Positions 1 to 8,816 of a stretch of DNA of 64,000 bases are shown piece after piece. The notes under the pieces were generated by a model, which had not been told where the DNA came from, made no database searches, and saw nothing but the letters and a program-made list of their open reading frames with translations. The stretch covers positions 62,001 to 126,000 of the forward strand of contig NZ_JODM01000003.1 in NCBI RefSeq assembly GCF_000717995.1, written 5' to 3'. The position numbers and the translations under genes are program-made. The DNA comes from Streptomyces violaceorubidus. GTDB taxonomy: Bacteria > Actinomycetota > Actinomycetes > Streptomycetales > Streptomycetaceae. The stretch's first letter is position 1. Every line of letters starts with the position of its first letter.

Positions 1-937
1 CAGCTCGGCACGGTGGAAGGGGACGAGGTAGACGGCGGTGACGGGATCGCCGCCCTCGGGGCCGGGGACCTTCTCCCGCACCACGCCGGGGTCGCCGTCC
101 GGATCCTCCGGCTCGGCGGCCAGCTCGCCCAGGCACTCGATGACGAGCCCGGTGTCCACCTGGAGCAGCTTCACCGCGTCGGCGATCAGCCTCTCCTCGG
201 GGAGGTAGCAGTGCCCCTGGTCGGTGGCCTGCGAGAGCGCGTACTGGAGCCCCGCCTTCACCCGCTCCGGGCTGTCGTGCGGGATCCCGACGGACTGGGC
301 GATCCTGTCGGCGGTCAGGAAGCCGATGCCCCAGACGTCGGCGGCGAGCCGGTAGGGCTGGTTCTTCACGACGGAGATCGAGGCGTCGCCGTACTTCTTG
401 TAGATGCGGACGGCGATGGAGGTGGACACCTCGACGGTCTGGAGGAAGAGCATGACCTCCTTGATCGCCTTCTGCTCCTCCCAGGCGTCGGCGATCTTCT
501 TGGTCCGCTTGGGTCCGAGGCCGGGCACCTCGATGAGCCGCTTGGGCTCCTCCTCGATGATGGTGAGGGTGTCGAGCCCGAAGTGCTGGGTGATCCGGTC
601 GGCGAAGACCGGTCCGATCCCCTTGACCAGCCCGGACCCGAGGTAGCGCCGGATGCCCTGGACGGTGGCGGGGAGCAGCGTCGTGTAGTTCTCCACGTGG
701 AACTGCTTGCCGTACTGGGCGTGCGACCCCCAGCGCCCCTCCATCCGCAGCGACTCCCCCACCTGCGCACCGAGCAGCGCGCCGACGACGGTCAGCAGGT
801 CGCCGGCGCCTCTGCCGGTGTCGACACGGGCGACGGTGTAGCCGTTCTCCTCATTGGCGTACGTGATCCGCTCCAGGACGCCTTCGAGGGTGGCGAGCCG
901 CCTTTCACCGGGGGCCGCGGAGGACTGGTTGGGCATG
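1..937 (-). CDS. recD2: RecD2-like ATP-dependent DNA helicase (partial, N-terminal part)
   Basis: The reading frame starts with ATG at 937 and runs off the left edge without a stop, so only about 312 N-terminal residues are visible. The protein opens with MPNQSSAAPG and then has the 'LERITYANEENGYTVARV' block typical of the OB-like N-terminal domain of RecD2 helicases. Three helix-hairpin-helix style segments follow: GSGLVKGIGPVFADRI, IEVPGLGPKRTKKIADAW and DVWGIGFLTADRI. RecD2 proteins are SF1 5'-3' helicases acting in DNA repair without RecBC. The helicase core with its Walker motifs must lie outside the window, so activity cannot be judged here. Assignment to the family is firm; the exact role is inferred. 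Confidence 0.88.
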
Positions 938-1002
938 ATCCGACGGTACCGGTGGGGACTGACAGAGCGGCCGGAGAGACCCCATCTCAGTACTCTGAGC
1001 TC

Positions 1003-1615
1003 ATGGACTACGCCAAGATGCGCGCCATCGCCGCGGAACTCGGGGCCTACTCGGGGCCTACTCGGAGCAGCTCGAGGGTTCGTGGAGCGTCGAGATCGGG
1101 CCCTCCGGTCCGATTCTGGCGATGATGTGCCCGTCGAAGCGGCACGAGGGCACGGTCCGCCGCATCTGCAAGCAGTTGGACGCGCAACTGCCCGGCACCC
1201 ACCCCGGCTACATCTGCGCGAACGGCCCCGATATCACCCCGCCATCGGCCGCATGCGCCGCCCGGACGCCGTCGTGATCCCCGAAGCCACCCTCGACGAA
1301 GAGGGCCTGGCCGTGGACGCCACGCAGGTGCTGGCTGCCGTCGAGATCGTCTCGCCGTCCAACCCGAGCAACGCCTACGACGAGAAGTTGGCCGACTATC
1401 CGGCCATGGGGCATCCCGCACTACATGATCGTCGGCCCGCGCACCGGGACGATCGAGGTGCACTCCGATCCGTGCAAGGGCCGCTACAGCAGCAAGGAGC
1501 CGTACATCTTCGGCGACGCGGTGCCGTTCGGGCCGTGGACGGTGGAGACGTCGGAGTTCCGCCGCTACGGCAGGACCAATGAGCGCAAGGTGTCCATGGT
1601 CTGGCGCAGGGAAAC
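1003..1615 (+). pseudogene. Decayed Uma2-family (DUF820) PD-(D/E)XK nuclease-like gene
   Basis: Read across three frames, the stretch gives a nearly complete Uma2-type protein: start MDYAKMRAIAAELGAYS, middle VRRICKQLDAQLPG and RMRRPDAVVIPEATLDEEG, then the conserved VLAAVEIVSPSN strand and YDEKLADYPAMG. Three lesions break it. An 11-bp unit (CGGGGCCTACT) is tandemly duplicated at 1041-1062 and throws the frame at once. One base appears to be missing near 1234 (GPDI/HPAIG junction). One extra G sits in the G-run at 1408-1411. Streptomyces genomes carry many Uma2 paralogues of unknown function, so loss of one copy is unsurprising. The 3' end is uncertain because the last open frame runs on past the next gene's start. 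Confidence 0.75.
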
Positions 1616-2167
1616 ATGGGGCTCACTTACGGCTACGACATCTACCTGCGTCCCTGGAACGTGGCGGGGGCGCTGGCCGCCGTGGCCGAGTTGGCGGCAC
1701 CGTCCCGTGACGTGCCACCCCTCCACGTCACGCTGCCCGACGGCGAGCGGATCGCCCTCCCCTTCACGTCCGGCTTCGACAGCGAGCCGGTCGACTGCTC
1801 CGGCAGCGAGACACTCGACCTGGACACGTCCCTCATGTTCCCCGTGGACGACGCGGTGCGGGCGTACGGGGAGTCGTACGGACTGCCACCCGAGGAGGAC
1901 GGACGCGTCCGGATCGGGTACGTCTACCTGACGGTCCGGTTCCGGTCCTTCCTGGACCCCGGGTACACGGCGTTGGAGTTCTGGGCGCCGACGTCGGGCA
2001 TCAGCCGCCTGTTCGAGCGGTCGGCGAGCATCAGGAAGACCTTCACCGACCTCGCCGCCGCCGTCGGCGCCGAATGCTGCCAGTTCGACGTGGGCGACGG
2101 CAGCCCCGGGGAGCTGTGCTGGGTCAGGGGGGAGGCGGGTTTCCCTCCGGCCCCGCCATCACCGTGA
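1616..2167 (+). CDS. Hypothetical protein (183 aa)
   Basis: The gene starts with ATG at 1616 behind an AGGGA ribosome site (GCAGGGAAAC-ATG). The product is acidic and soluble, with no signal peptide or membrane segment. It begins MGLTYGYDIYLRPWNVAGAL and contains the blocks LHVTLPDGERIALPF and VRIGYVYLTVRFRS. I do not recognise a family. The composition is ordinary for coding DNA, and the reading frame has a proper start, so I take it as real. Its 3' end overlaps the convergent DUF397 gene by 44 nt. Its neighbour upstream is a dead Uma2 gene, and nothing links the two functionally. Confidence 0.6.
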   Translation: MGLTYGYDIYLRPWNVAGALAAVAELAAPSRDVPPLHVTLPDGERIALPFTSGFDSEPVDCSGSETLDLDTSLMFPVDDAVRAYGESYGLPPEEDGRVRIGYVYLTVRFRSFLDPGYTALEFWAPTSGISRLFERSASIRKTFTDLAAAVGAECCQFDVGDGSPGELCWVRGEAGFPPAPPSP

Positions 2168-2324
2168 GGAAGCGGGTGAAGGCGGCGCGGAGGAAGGTGA
2201 GGGTGGCTCGGGCGGGGGCCTTGCTGTCACGGACGGCGACGTGGGTGGGGGAGGTGGCTATCTCCACGCAGTTGTTGCCGCCGCCGGAGTAGGAGGACTT
2301 ACGCCAGTTGTGCAAGGTGCTCAC
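2124..2324 (-). CDS. DUF397 protein, second copy (66 aa)
   Basis: Small DUF397 protein with the family hallmarks: LHNWRKSSYSGGGNNCVEIA followed by THVAVRDSKAP. I chose GTG at 2324, which overlaps the TGA of the upstream DUF397 gene as GTGA and gives MSTLHNWRKSSYSG, matching the upstream paralogue's N-terminus. GTG at 2327 is also possible. The C-terminal half diverges (FLRAAFTRFLTVMAG) and ends in a Pro-rich tail. DUF397 proteins, such as BldB, act with XRE/DUF5753 regulators in Streptomyces development. This one is the last gene of an XRE-DUF397-DUF397 unit. The tandem copies share about half their residues, so they look like an old duplication. Confidence 0.85.
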   Translation of the reverse strand: MSTLHNWRKSSYSGGGNNCVEIATSPTHVAVRDSKAPARATLTFLRAAFTRFLTVMAGPEGNPPPP

Positions 2325-2518
2325 CACTCCGTTTCCGTTCTCTTGATCCCGCCGACGAACGTCGCGAAGACCTCAGCCGGGACAGTAAGCGTTCCGTACG
2401 AGGGCGCCTTGGAGTCGCGGACGGCGACGTGAGTGGTCGAGTTCGCGACCTCCACACACTCGTTGCCGTCGCCCTCGCCTGAGTAAGAGGACTTCCTCCA
2501 GTTGCCATGAGTGCTCAT
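2321..2518 (-). CDS. DUF397 protein, first copy (65 aa)
   Basis: DUF397 family small protein starting MSTHGNWRKSSYSGEGDGNE, then CVEVANSTTHVAVRDSKAP and a C-terminal segment AEVFATFVGGIK that is usual for the family. It begins 7 nt after the stop of the XRE regulator and overlaps the next DUF397 gene by 4 nt, so the three form one translationally linked unit. A GAGG ribosome site precedes the ATG. Family knowledge: such proteins antagonise or modulate the adjacent XRE/DUF5753 regulator (WhiJ/BldB-type systems). The specific target of this pair is unknown. Confidence 0.9.
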   Translation of the reverse strand: MSTHGNWRKSSYSGEGDGNECVEVANSTTHVAVRDSKAPSYGTLTVPAEVFATFVGGIKRTETEW

Positions 2519-2525
2519 GGGTACC

Positions 2526-3362
2526 TCACAGCTCCTTCGTCAGCTGATGGATGAATTCACGAGACCTGTCGGGCTCAAGAGACACTTCCTCCACCATACG
2601 GAAGCGCGTTCTATAGGCGTTGAGTTGCGCCTCGAAATCAATGAAGACCGAACCGTGCGGCGCATCCCGCACGACGGTGTCCAGCTTGGGCAACGGGCCA
2701 CTCACGTACGTCATGGTGCTGGAGGCTCTGGCGAAGTTGTCCAGGTCGAAGGGGATGACGCGGACGGTGATGTGGTCCGCCTCCGAGAGCGCTGCGAGCC
2801 GCGCCAGTTGCGCCCTTGACTTGGCACGGTCACCGACCCTGATCCGGAGTGCGGCCTCATGGATCACCGCTTCGTACGGAATGGCGAACGCCTGACGTGC
2901 CTTACGGTGCTGGATCCGCACCTCCAACTCCTCAGCGGCCAGTGTCGGCAACCTGGCCGAGAAGACCGCGCGCGAGTAATCCTCTGTCTGAAGCAGTCCC
3001 GGCACGTACAGGATCGCCACGTGCCGGAGGAACCGGGCGTGGTGCTCCAGCTCGGACAGGTCGAGGAACGACGTGGGGAGCAAGCCTCGGTACTCCTCCC
3101 ACCAGCCGCGTGTCCGGTCGGTCGCCATCTCCACCAAGGCGCGGACGAACTCTTCGTTGTCACAGGCGTAATGAGACGCCAAGCGTCGAAGCCTCTGCTC
3201 GCTCACCCCCGACAACCCGGACTCGATCTGGCTGATCTGCACGTTGCTCACACCCAGCATGGCCGCAGCCTGCCGAGCGGTGAGGCCGGCCGCCTCGCGC
3301 AGTCTGCGCAGTTCCACCGCCAGGCGCAGTTGTCGCGCCGTTGGTTCGCGCCTCGTGGGCAA
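2526..3362 (-). CDS. XRE-family regulator with C-terminal DUF5753 (WhiJ-like)
   Basis: The 278-aa protein has an N-terminal helix-turn-helix (about residues 14-70: LRRLREAAGLTARQAAAMLG, then VQISQIESG) and a C-terminal DUF5753 domain with its YVPGLLQTEDYSRAVF and ITVRVIPFD blocks. The predicted start is TTG at 3362, supported by GAGGAG six bases upstream; no better ATG or GTG was seen. It leads an operon with two DUF397 genes, and a HATPase protein is transcribed divergently 220 bp away. That set matches the WhiJ-type cassettes found in many copies in Streptomyces, which influence development and antibiotic production. No palindromic operator is obvious upstream. Confidence 0.9.
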   Translation of the reverse strand: MPTRREPTARQLRLAVELRRLREAAGLTARQAAAMLGVSNVQISQIESGLSGVSEQRLRRLASHYACDNEEFVRALVEMATDRTRGWWEEYRGLLPTSFLDLSELEHHARFLRHVAILYVPGLLQTEDYSRAVFSARLPTLAAEELEVRIQHRKARQAFAIPYEAVIHEAALRIRVGDRAKSRAQLARLAALSEADHITVRVIPFDLDNFARASSTMTYVSGPLPKLDTVVRDAPHGSVFIDFEAQLNAYRTRFRMVEEVSLEPDRSREFIHQLTKEL

Positions 3363-3582
3363 TGGCCGCTCCTCACCTCAACGCGTCTGCCGACACGACT
3401 CGTTCGGGTTGAAGATTACGCGACCGACTCGCTCCGCCGAAACTTTCAGGTCTACCGTCGGTGACGCGACGCACACCCTGTGAAACCGGTCACCGGAAGC
3501 GCACCGCCCCGTCCTGCCATGACGGCTGCGGCAATGACACCGGACCCACCCGTCATCCCACCGCCCTCCGCGAGGAGTCCGC

Positions 3583-3993
3583 ATGCCTGAAAACGAAGCC
3601 TGGGAGTACTCCCTCCACATCCCCAACGACCTGCGCGCCGTCACCATCAGTCGCCGCACCCTCCGTCTGGTCCTCACCATGCACGGGCTGATCCGCCTCG
3701 TCGACGTCGCCGAGCTGCTCGCCACGGAGCTGGTCTCCAACGCCGTACGGCACACCAAGGGCCCCGCCGCCCTCCGCATCCGCTGGTCGCCGCCGGGCAC
3801 CCTGCGGATCGGGGCGTGGGACGCGGACCCCGAACCGCCCGAGCCGCCCGCGAGGTTCGAGGGGGCAACGGAGCTGGAGGAGGGGCGGGGGCTGGCGCTC
3901 GTGCGGGCCTGCGCCGACGTGGGGGGCTGGCATCCGCTGGCCAGACACGGCAACCGGGGCAAGTTCATTTGGTGCGAGCTGGCGGCGGCCTGA
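3583..3993 (+). CDS. HATPase_c ATP-binding protein (anti-sigma/RsbW-like fold)
   Basis: A 136-aa single-domain GHKL ATPase. The N-box is ELLATELVSNAVRHTK (Glu49, Asn53), followed by a degenerate G1 box around GAWDADP and the G2-like EEGRGLALVRACAD at about residues 99-113. There is no sensor or transmembrane part. Such stand-alone domains in Streptomyces resemble RsbW-type anti-sigma kinases and are often placed next to XRE/DUF397 cassettes, as here. The ATG is preceded by GAGGAGTCCGC. The gene ends 12 nt before the convergent ECF41 sigma gene. A regulatory role by protein binding or phosphorylation is inferred from family only. Confidence 0.88.
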   Translation: MPENEAWEYSLHIPNDLRAVTISRRTLRLVLTMHGLIRLVDVAELLATELVSNAVRHTKGPAALRIRWSPPGTLRIGAWDADPEPPEPPARFEGATELEEGRGLALVRACADVGGWHPLARHGNRGKFIWCELAAA

Positions 3994-4005
3994 AGGGCGT
4001 GCAGT

Positions 4006-4941
4006 TCAGCGGCTCAGGGCCGTCTCCTCGCGCATGTGCGACAGCTTCTCCGGGTTGCGTACGGCGTACAGGCCGGTGATGCGGCCCTCGTCGAAGCGGA
4101 CCGCCACCACGGTGTCCAACTCGCCGTCCAGCTGGACGATCAGCGCCGGGTAGCCGTTGACCTGGGTCGGTGCCATCGACATCGGCACGGACAGCTTGCC
4201 CAGGCCGCCCAGCATCAGGCGGGCCACCTTGTCGGCGCCGACGACGGGTCGCAGCACGGCCTGCTTGATGCCGCCGCCGTCGCCGAGCAGCACGACGTCC
4301 GGGGAGAGGACGTCCAGCAGCCCTTGCAGGTCGCCGGTCTCCACGGCCCGCCGGAACGCGGCGAGCGCCTTACGGGACTCGGTCGCCGAGACCTCCCCGC
4401 GCGGGCGGCGGGCCGCGACGTGCGCGCGGGCCCGGTGCGCGATCTGGCGGACGGCGGCGGGGCTCTTCTCCACCGCCTCGGCGATCTCGTCGTAGCCGAG
4501 GTCGAACACCTCGCGCAGGACGAACACCGCCCGCTCGACCGGCGCCAGGGTCTCCAGGACCAGCATCATCGCCATCGACACGCTGTCCGCCAGTTCGACG
4601 TCCTCGGCCACGTCGGGCGTGGTGAGCAGCGGCTCGGGCAGCCAGGAGCCTACGTAGGACTCCTTGCGGCGGCCGAGCGTACGCAGCCGGTTCAGGGCCT
4701 GGCGGGTGGTGATGCGGACCAGGTAGGCGCGGTGGTCGCGCACCGTGCCGAGGTCGACCCCCGCCCACTTCAGCCAGGTCTCCTGGAGCACGTCCTCGGC
4801 GTCGGCGGCCGAGCCGAGCATCTCGTAGGCGACCGTGAAGAGCAGGTTGCGGTGCGCGACGAAGTCCTCGGTGGCCGCGTCCACGGCCGTGCTCTCGCCG
4901 GTCGCGTCGTCCTGTTCGCGGCCGCTGTTCTCGCTGGTCAC
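4006..4941 (-). CDS. sigJ: ECF41-family RNA polymerase sigma factor (SigJ-like)
   Basis: The protein (311 aa from GTG at 4941) has sigma region 2 (LLFTVAYEMLGSAADAED, then VLQETWLKW), region 4 (LREVFDLGYDEIAEAVEKSP, then AAVRQIAHRAR) and a C-terminal SnoaL-like domain (about 190-311) ending in the AVRNPEKLSH block. In ECF41 factors this domain replaces an anti-sigma factor. An in-frame ATG at 5034 lies upstream of the promoter found at 4984-5010, whereas GTG 4941 has GGGAG before it, so I prefer 4941. The divergent gene is the classic ECF41 partner, an AhpD-like protein. The family assignment is very secure; the stress it senses is unknown. Confidence 0.93.
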   Translation of the reverse strand: MTSENSGREQDDATGESTAVDAATEDFVAHRNLLFTVAYEMLGSAADAEDVLQETWLKWAGVDLGTVRDHRAYLVRITTRQALNRLRTLGRRKESYVGSWLPEPLLTTPDVAEDVELADSVSMAMMLVLETLAPVERAVFVLREVFDLGYDEIAEAVEKSPAAVRQIAHRARAHVAARRPRGEVSATESRKALAAFRRAVETGDLQGLLDVLSPDVVLLGDGGGIKQAVLRPVVGADKVARLMLGGLGKLSVPMSMAPTQVNGYPALIVQLDGELDTVVAVRFDEGRITGLYAVRNPEKLSHMREETALSR

Positions 4942-4983
4942 CAGCTTCTCCCGTTCGTTCGGTCCGGCGGGTCTCACGCACGG

Positions 4984-5010
4984 GACACCGGTCGCCGGGG
5001 TTCTGTGACA
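4984..5010 (-). promoter_or_regulatory. ECF41-type promoter for the sigma gene itself
   Basis: On the minus strand the sequence reads TGTCACA (5010-5004), 16 bases, then TGTC (4987-4984). The -35 element is a perfect match to the published ECF41 consensus and the spacing is exact; the -10 has T for C. It lies 43 nt before the GTG start at 4941, implying autoregulation, and it makes the longer start at 5034 unlikely. Confidence 0.65.
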
Positions 5011-5044
5011 CCCCTCGGCGGTGTCCTGGGTCACGTCCGCGTCC

Positions 5045-5071
5045 TGTCACAGGGTGCGGGGCGGCGGCGTC
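5045..5071 (+). promoter_or_regulatory. ECF41-type promoter for the AhpD-like partner
   Basis: TGTCACA at 5045-5051, 16 bases, then CGTC at 5068-5071. Both elements and the spacing fit the ECF41 consensus exactly. It lies 45 nt upstream of the ATG at 5116, so the adjacent sigma factor is expected to drive this gene directly. Confidence 0.8.
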
Positions 5072-5115
5072 TTGTGTTCGTCACCGAGGCACCGAGAGCG
5101 AGCGAGGACGAGATC

Positions 5116-5601
5116 ATGGACACCCGATTCAACCTGTTCGAGAACGAGTTCGGCGGCAGGTTCGCGAAGCGGTTCGCGGGCGCCGGGATGCTGGTCCACC
5201 AGTCGGCGCTGCCGCCGTCCACGCAGGAGCTGGTGTCGCTGCGGGCCAGCCAGATCAACGGCTGCGGCCACTGCATCGACATGCACGTCAAGGAGGCCGC
5301 GGCGGCCGGGGAGAGCGCGGTGCGGCTGCACCTGGTCGCCGCCTGGCGCGAGTCCACGGTCTTCACCGAGGCCGAGCAGGCGGCGCTGGCCCTCGCCGAG
5401 GAGGGCACCCGGCTCGCCGACGCGCACGAGGGCGTGTCCGACCAGACGTGGGAGCTGGTGCGCAAGCACTACGACGACGACCAGGTCGCCGCGCTGGTCT
5501 GCCTGGTCGCCCTGATCAACGCGGCCAACCGTCTCGCCGTGATCACGCACCAGAAGGGCGGCTCGTACGAGGCGGGGATGTTCGCAGCCGCCGTGGGCTG
5601 A
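5116..5601 (+). CDS. AhpD-like / carboxymuconolactone decarboxylase-family protein
   Basis: A 161-aa protein of the AhpD-like fold with the redox motif C50-G-H-C53 followed by His57 (NGCGHCIDMH), the usual thiol peroxidase-type active site. The preceding LPPSTQELVSLRASQ helix and following WRESTVFTEAEQAALALAE fit the family. It is the standard genetic partner of ECF41 sigma factors and has a matching promoter just upstream. It probably acts in the cytoplasm on peroxide or an unknown small substrate; the true reaction is not known for these partners. The ATG at 5116 is the only good start and follows GAGCGAGGACGAG. Confidence 0.9.
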   Translation: MDTRFNLFENEFGGRFAKRFAGAGMLVHQSALPPSTQELVSLRASQINGCGHCIDMHVKEAAAAGESAVRLHLVAAWRESTVFTEAEQAALALAEEGTRLADAHEGVSDQTWELVRKHYDDDQVAALVCLVALINAANRLAVITHQKGGSYEAGMFAAAVG

Positions 5602-5620
5602 GCGGCGCGAGGGGTACGAC

Positions 5621-5971
5621 TCAGGACCGCGGGAGGGCGCCGACGACGAGTTCCACGTCGGCGCCCTCCCGCACGACCAGGTCCCCAACCCGCCACGCCC
5701 GCGCGTCGGTCCGGGTCCCGGCGGCCGTGGTGTGGGCGGGGACGGCCAGCACCAGGGGCGGCCCCTCCCCCGGCTCCGTGAGCAGCCGCGCCGCCACCAT
5801 CACCCCGTCGGAGAACCGCAGGTCCACGTCGAGCGGCCGGGGCACGGCCACGAACGCGTCCGGGTCCGGGAGTCTTTTGACGCGGCAGCGCGCGCCCGGG
5901 AAGAGGTGCGTGTACCCGCACAGCGCCGGAAAGGTGTCGCTTCCGGTCGGTCCGCCGGAGGGGTGGGCCAT
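5621..5971 (-). CDS. Hypothetical protein (116 aa)
   Basis: A short minus-strand frame starting MAHPSGGPTGSDTFPALCGY from ATG at 5971 and ending 20 nt from the AhpD-like gene's stop. It contains FVAVPRPLDVDLRFSDGVMV and VRTDARAWRVGDLVV-like strands that look like a small beta-rich domain, with no signal peptide. I recognise no family. No clear ribosome site precedes the start; the reading frame stays open to 6223, but codons upstream of 5971 look non-coding. Moderate confidence that it is a gene. Confidence 0.5.
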   Translation of the reverse strand: MAHPSGGPTGSDTFPALCGYTHLFPGARCRVKRLPDPDAFVAVPRPLDVDLRFSDGVMVAARLLTEPGEGPPLVLAVPAHTTAAGTRTDARAWRVGDLVVREGADVELVVGALPRS

Positions 5972-6185
5972 GCGCGTGCTCCCGGGTCGGCGGCGGGGCG
6001 GGGACGCCGCCGTGCGCCCTGGGACCGCCTGCCGCCGTCCTCCCGTTCCTACCGCCTCACCTGCCCGGACGGTACTCGGACGGCCCGTTCGTGGCGGTGG
6101 GCCGGTGTCGGACGGCGGTCCACCCCCGCACACGGGCCAGGTCACGATGTGGTCTCGGCCGGACCACAGCCCTTGATTCCCGCCC

Positions 6186-6222
6186 GTGTAATCGTTTCCA
6201 ATCCTTCGTGTAATCGATTCCA
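6186..6222. promoter_or_regulatory. Tandem LacI-type operator of the rbs operon
   Basis: Two direct copies of GTGTAATCGNTTCCA lie at 6186-6200 and 6208-6222, exactly 22 bp (two helical turns) apart and immediately before the ribosome site GAGGAGG of rbsR. The TAATCGATTCCA core resembles imperfect palindromes bound by LacI/GalR repressors. Autoregulation of rbsR and the downstream rbs genes is the simplest reading. Confidence 0.6.
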
Positions 6223-6240
6223 CGAGGAGGTGGAACGACG

Positions 6241-7284
6241 ATGGCGAGCATCAAGGACGTCGCCGCCGAGGCGGGCGTGTCCGTCGCGACGGTCTCGCGG
6301 GCGCTCAACGGCCACCCGTCGGTCAGCGCCACCGCACGCACCCGCGTGCTGGCCGCCGTCGAGACCCTGGGCTACCGCCCGAACGCCGTCGCCCGGTCGC
6401 TGCGCACGGACCAGACCCGCACCCTCGGCCTGGTCATCAGCGACGTCATGAACCCGTACTTCACCGAGCTGGCCCGTTCCGTCGAGGAGGAGGCCCGCGC
6501 GCTCGGCTACAGCGTCATCATCGGCAACGCCGACGAGCGGCCCGACCTCCAGGACCACCACGTCACCACACTGCTGGACCGGCGGATCGACGGGCTGCTC
6601 GTCTCCCCCACCGACGGCGGCTCCCCGCGGATGCTGGACGCCGCGCGGGCCGGGACGCCGATGGTCTTCGTCGACCGCTGGATCCCCGGGGTGGACGTGC
6701 CCGTGGTGCGGTCGGACGGGCGGGGCGCGGTGCGGGACCTGGTCGCGCATCTGCACGGGCTCGGGCACCGGCGGCTCGCGATCATCGCCGGGCCCGCCGC
6801 CACGACCACCGGCCGCGAGCGCGTCGACGCCTTCCGCGAGGCGCTCGCCGCGTACGGGCTCCCCCTCCCGGACGCCTACATCGGCCAGGGCGACTTCCAG
6901 GCCGGCAGCGGGCGCCGGGTCACCGAGGGCTTCCTCGACCTGCCCGAGCCGCCCGAGGTCGTCTTCGCCGCCGACAACCTGATGGCGCTCGGCGCGCTCG
7001 ACGCCTTACGCGCGCGTGGACTGCGCGTCCCCGAGGACATCGCGCTCGCCGCGTTCGACGACATCCCGTGGTTCGTGCACACCGATCCGCCGGTCACCGC
7101 GATCGCCCAGCCCACCCGCGACCTCGGGCGGGCGGCCGTACGCGCCCTCGTCGAGCGGATCGCCGGGCGGACCGGTGAGTCCGTGACCCTTCCGGCGCGC
7201 CTGGTCGTACGCCGCTCCTGCGGTGAGCCGCCCTCCGCACCACACCCCCCGTCCCCGTCCCCCGTACGAAGGAGTACGCCGTGA
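6241..7284 (+). CDS. rbsR: LacI-family repressor of the ribose operon
   Basis: A 347-aa LacI/GalR regulator. The N-terminal headpiece is ASIKDVAAEAGVSVATVSRA with the hinge TARTRVLAAVETLGYRPN, followed by a periplasmic-binding-like ligand domain (about 60-335: LGLVISDVMNPYFTELARS; FAADNLMALGALDALR; IALAAFDDIPW). It has a strong GAGGAGG site, overlaps rbsA by 4 nt (GTGA) and so heads the rbs operon it presumably controls through the two operators just upstream. Ribose or ribose 5-phosphate as inducer is inferred from the downstream genes. Confidence 0.92.
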   Translation: MASIKDVAAEAGVSVATVSRALNGHPSVSATARTRVLAAVETLGYRPNAVARSLRTDQTRTLGLVISDVMNPYFTELARSVEEEARALGYSVIIGNADERPDLQDHHVTTLLDRRIDGLLVSPTDGGSPRMLDAARAGTPMVFVDRWIPGVDVPVVRSDGRGAVRDLVAHLHGLGHRRLAIIAGPAATTTGRERVDAFREALAAYGLPLPDAYIGQGDFQAGSGRRVTEGFLDLPEPPEVVFAADNLMALGALDALRARGLRVPEDIALAAFDDIPWFVHTDPPVTAIAQPTRDLGRAAVRALVERIAGRTGESVTLPARLVVRRSCGEPPSAPHPPSPSPVRRSTP

Positions 7285-8816
7285 GCAGCCGCAGTCCGGA
7301 CGAGTTGCTGCGCATCGAGGGCATCCGCAAGACCTTCCCCGGCGTGGTCGCCCTCGACAGCGTCGACTTCGACCTGCGCCGGGGCGAGGTGCACGTGCTC
7401 CTCGGTGAGAACGGCGCGGGCAAGAGCACGCTGATCAAGATGCTCTCCGGCGCCTACACGCCCGACGCCGGGCGGATCCTGGCCGGCGACGAGGAGGTGC
7501 GCATCCACGGTGCGCAGGACTCCGAGCGCCTCGGGATCGCCACCATCTACCAGGAGTTCAACCTCGTCCCCGACCTGACGGTCGCCGAGAACATCTTCCT
7601 GGGGCGCCAGCCCCGCCGGCTCGGCATGATCGACCGGAAGCGGATGGACGCCGACGCCGAGGTGCTGCTGAAGCGCGTGGGGGTCAACGTGTCCCCCCGT
7701 ACGCGGGTGCGTGAACTCGGCATCGCCCGGCTCCAGATGGTCGAGATCGCCAAGGCGCTCAGCCTGGACGCGCGGGTGCTCATCATGGACGAGCCGACCG
7801 CCGTGCTCACCTCCGACGAGGTCGAGAAGCTGTTCGCCATCGTGCGGCGGCTGCGCGAGGACGGTGTCGGCATCGTCTTCATCACCCATCACCTGGAGGA
7901 GATCGCCGCGCTCGGCGACCGGGTCACCGTCATCCGGGACGGCAGGAGCGTGGGCCAGGTGCCCGCCTCCACGCCGGAGGACGAACTGGTCCGGCTCATG
8001 GTCGGGCGTTCGATCGACCAGCAGTACCCGCGCGAGCGCACCGACGCCGGTGAGGCGCTGCTCAAGGTGGAGGGGCTCACCCGGGACGGTGTCTTCCACG
8101 ACGTCGGCTTCGAGGTGCGGGCCGGTGAGGTCGTCGGCATCGCGGGGCTGGTCGGGGCCGGGCGGACTGAGGTGGTGCGGGCGGTGTTCGGCGCCGACCC
8201 GTACGACGCCGGAACCGTGCACGTCGCGGGGGCGCCGCTGCGCCCGCACGACGTGAACGCCGCCATGGCCGCCGGGATCGGGCTCGTCCCCGAGGACCGC
8301 AAGGGGCAGGGGCTGGTGCTCGACGCGTCCGTCGAGGAGAACCTCGGGCTCGTCACGCTGCGGTCCACCGCCCGCGCCGGACTGGTCGACCTCAAGGGCC
8401 AGCACGCCGCGGCGGAGCGGATCGCCGGTCAGCTCGGGGTGCGGATGGCCGGGCTCGGCCAGCACGTGCGCACGCTGTCCGGCGGCAACCAGCAGAAGGT
8501 CGTCATCGGCAAGTGGCTGCTGGCGAACACCAAGGTGCTGATCCTCGACGAGCCGACGCGCGGCATCGACGTCGGCGCCAAGGTCGAGATCTACCAGCTC
8601 ATCAACGAACTGACGGCCGCCGGTGCCGCCGTGCTCATGATCTCCAGCGATCTGCCGGAGGTGCTCGGCATGAGCGACCGCGTGGTCGTCATGGCCCAGG
8701 GGCGCGTCGCGGGTGAACTCAGCGCCGAACAGGCCACCCAGGACTCCGTGATGGCGCTCGCCGTCAGCACGCACACCAACGGAACGGACGGAACGGAGGC
8801 CTCCCGTGGCCACTGA
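7281..8816 (+). CDS. rbsA: Ribose ABC transporter, ATP-binding subunit
   Basis: A 511-aa CUT2-type sugar ATPase with two nucleotide-binding halves. The first half has Walker [10 protein letters not shown] (42-50) and Walker [16 protein letters not shown]. The second has the degenerate P-loop GLVGAGRTE that is normal in RbsA/MglA proteins, the LSGGNQQK signature and [17 protein letters not shown] at 7281 follows GAAGGAG and overlaps the rbsR stop. Its end overlaps the permease/binding protein gene by 11 nt, so subunits are made in coupled fashion. It powers ribose import at the cytoplasmic face of the membrane. Confidence 0.95.
   Translation: MSSRSPDELLRIEGIRKTFPGVVALDSVDFDLRRGEVHVLLGENGAGKSTLIKMLSGAYTPDAGRILAGDEEVRIHGAQDSERLGIATIYQEFNLVPDLTVAENIFLGRQPRRLGMIDRKRMDADAEVLLKRVGVNVSPRTRVRELGIARLQMVEIAKALSLDARVLIMDEPTAVLTSDEVEKLFAIVRRLREDGVGIVFITHHLEEIAALGDRVTVIRDGRSVGQVPASTPEDELVRLMVGRSIDQQYPRERTDAGEALLKVEGLTRDGVFHDVGFEVRAGEVVGIAGLVGAGRTEVVRAVFGADPYDAGTVHVAGAPLRPHDVNAAMAAGIGLVPEDRKGQGLVLDASVEENLGLVTLRSTARAGLVDLKGQHAAAERIAGQLGVRMAGLGQHVRTLSGGNQQKVVIGKWLLANTKVLILDEPTRGIDVGAKVEIYQLINELTAAGAAVLMISSDLPEVLGMSDRVVVMAQGRVAGELSAEQATQDSVMALAVSTHTNGTDGTEASRGH

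Noticed and set aside
4941..5035. Longer ECF41 sigma start at ATG 5034
   Set aside because: It lies upstream of the promoter elements at 4984-5010, has no ribosome site, and adds residues not typical of the family.
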